5,626 bases of DNA. It comes from Desulfovibrio sp. Dsv1 (GTDB lineage Bacteria > Desulfobacterota > Desulfovibrionia > Desulfovibrionales > Desulfovibrionaceae). The DNA lies in NCBI GenBank assembly GCA_000403945.1, contig APFI01000239.1, positions 1 to 5,626 on the forward strand, given 5' to 3'. Of this stretch, positions 5,350-5,626 are shown in pieces. The position numbers and the translations under genes were made by a program. The notes under the pieces were generated by a model. The model searched no databases. It was not told where the DNA came from and was given only the letters and a program-made list of their open reading frames with translations. The stretch's first letter is position 1; every line of letters begins with the position of its first letter.

Positions 5350-5556
5350 TGTCAATTTGGTTTGCGCTGTCAAGGCCGTTTGAGATGGCGATAAACCGCA
5401 CGCCCTTTTCGGGAAAGGGAACGCCGGCATAAAGCCCTGCCCGCAGGCAGTCTGGGTCAAGCCGGGACTATCCCTGACTATCAAAGCTGCTGCTTCTCCG
5501 TTTTCGATTTTCTCAACAGGCTTGATCCGGGAAGGTCTGTCTAAGTTCGCACCGGA
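5350..5556 (-). pseudogene. Relic of a serine site-specific recombinase (resolvase/invertase catalytic domain)
   Basis: On the minus strand two adjacent frames together resemble the N-terminal catalytic domain of large serine recombinases. The first frame (5556-5470) reads SGANLDRPSRIKPVEKIENG and then AAALIVRD. The second (5467 to about 5350) reads SRLDPDCLRAGLYAGVPFPE and then KGVRFIAISNGLDSANQ. The family pattern is DRP...IE.G....IVKD-x-SRLGRDYL...FPE.GVRFIAI.DG.DSA. Between VRD and SRL there are two bases (AG) where one codon is expected, so a single-base deletion explains the frame change. The second conserved arginine of SRLGR is lost (SRLDP). Homology stops after DSANQ; the conserved FTPFRN.INEWYA segment and the DNA-binding domains are absent. 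The N-terminal catalytic serine would lie beyond the window end or is lost. It is certainly non-functional as seen here, and a likely trace of an integrated element. Confidence 0.75.
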
Positions 5557-5626
5557 GTGTAAAGCCCCCTTGTTAGTGCAAGTCCAAACCGGAGTCCCCG
5601 GCATGGTTGAGAGCAAGCTCCTGTGG

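Noticed and set aside
5385..5425. Short inverted repeat CCCTTT/AAAGGG as a terminator or element end
   Set aside because: It falls in the recombinase relic codons for Pro-Phe-Pro-Glu-Lys-Gly and is explained by coding content; no T tract follows.
5341..5616. 91-codon minus-strand open frame as a real small gene
   Set aside because: Its middle part matches the recombinase catalytic domain, but the continuation of that domain is in the neighbouring frame, so it is a piece of a frameshifted relic rather than an independent gene.
1..5626. CRISPR array, toxin-antitoxin pair, phage genes or another new system
   Set aside because: No regularly spaced repeats, no paired small genes and no phage structural motifs were seen. 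The recombinase relic is the only mobile-element trace.

Overview
The window looks like an ordinary, GC-rich bacterial chromosome segment, most likely from a Desulfovibrio-like member of the Desulfobacterota. That placement is an inference from base composition, gene style and the recognised families; no 16S or other decisive marker is present. There are four convincing protein genes, one tRNA gene and two short gene relics. I see no CRISPR array, defence island, biosynthetic cluster or intact mobile element.

Left part (1-1660): a tRNA-Arg(TCT) gene on the minus strand has a near-consensus sigma-70 promoter 35-70 bases upstream. A 384-base stretch without a firm gene separates it from mltA, also on the minus strand, which encodes an outer-membrane lytic murein transglycosylase lipoprotein. 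A short divergent region with a strong hairpin follows.

Middle (1661-3105): a YbgC/FadM-type hotdog acyl-CoA thioesterase on the plus strand begins at a GTG behind a good Shine-Dalgarno. Directly after it lies what I read as a collapsed relic of a GltD-type glutamate synthase small-subunit (flavin/Fe-S oxidoreductase) gene: the cysteine-rich N-terminal motif and the C-terminal GDVV motif survive about 13 codons apart and out of frame. Then comes a minus-strand gene for an unrecognised 169-residue protein with one N-terminal membrane segment and a coiled coil, with its own promoter and ribosome binding site. A GC-rich, palindrome-containing intergenic region follows.

Right part (3106-5626): a complete EF-G-like GTPase (EF-G2/FusA2 type, 687 residues) keeps its P-loop, NKxD motif and translocation domain IV but has lost key switch I and switch II residues, including the catalytic histidine position. 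Terminator-like hairpins follow. The last ~270 bases look AT-richer and carry a frameshifted, truncated relic of a serine site-specific recombinase on the minus strand, a trace of a former mobile element.

The genes do not form one operon or pathway: they are separately transcribed housekeeping or accessory genes (tRNA supply, cell-wall turnover, thioester hydrolysis, ribosome function) interspersed with decay products. The most interesting items are the two relics, the switch-altered EF-G paralogue, and the coding-like sequence that continues in frame past the mltA stop codon.
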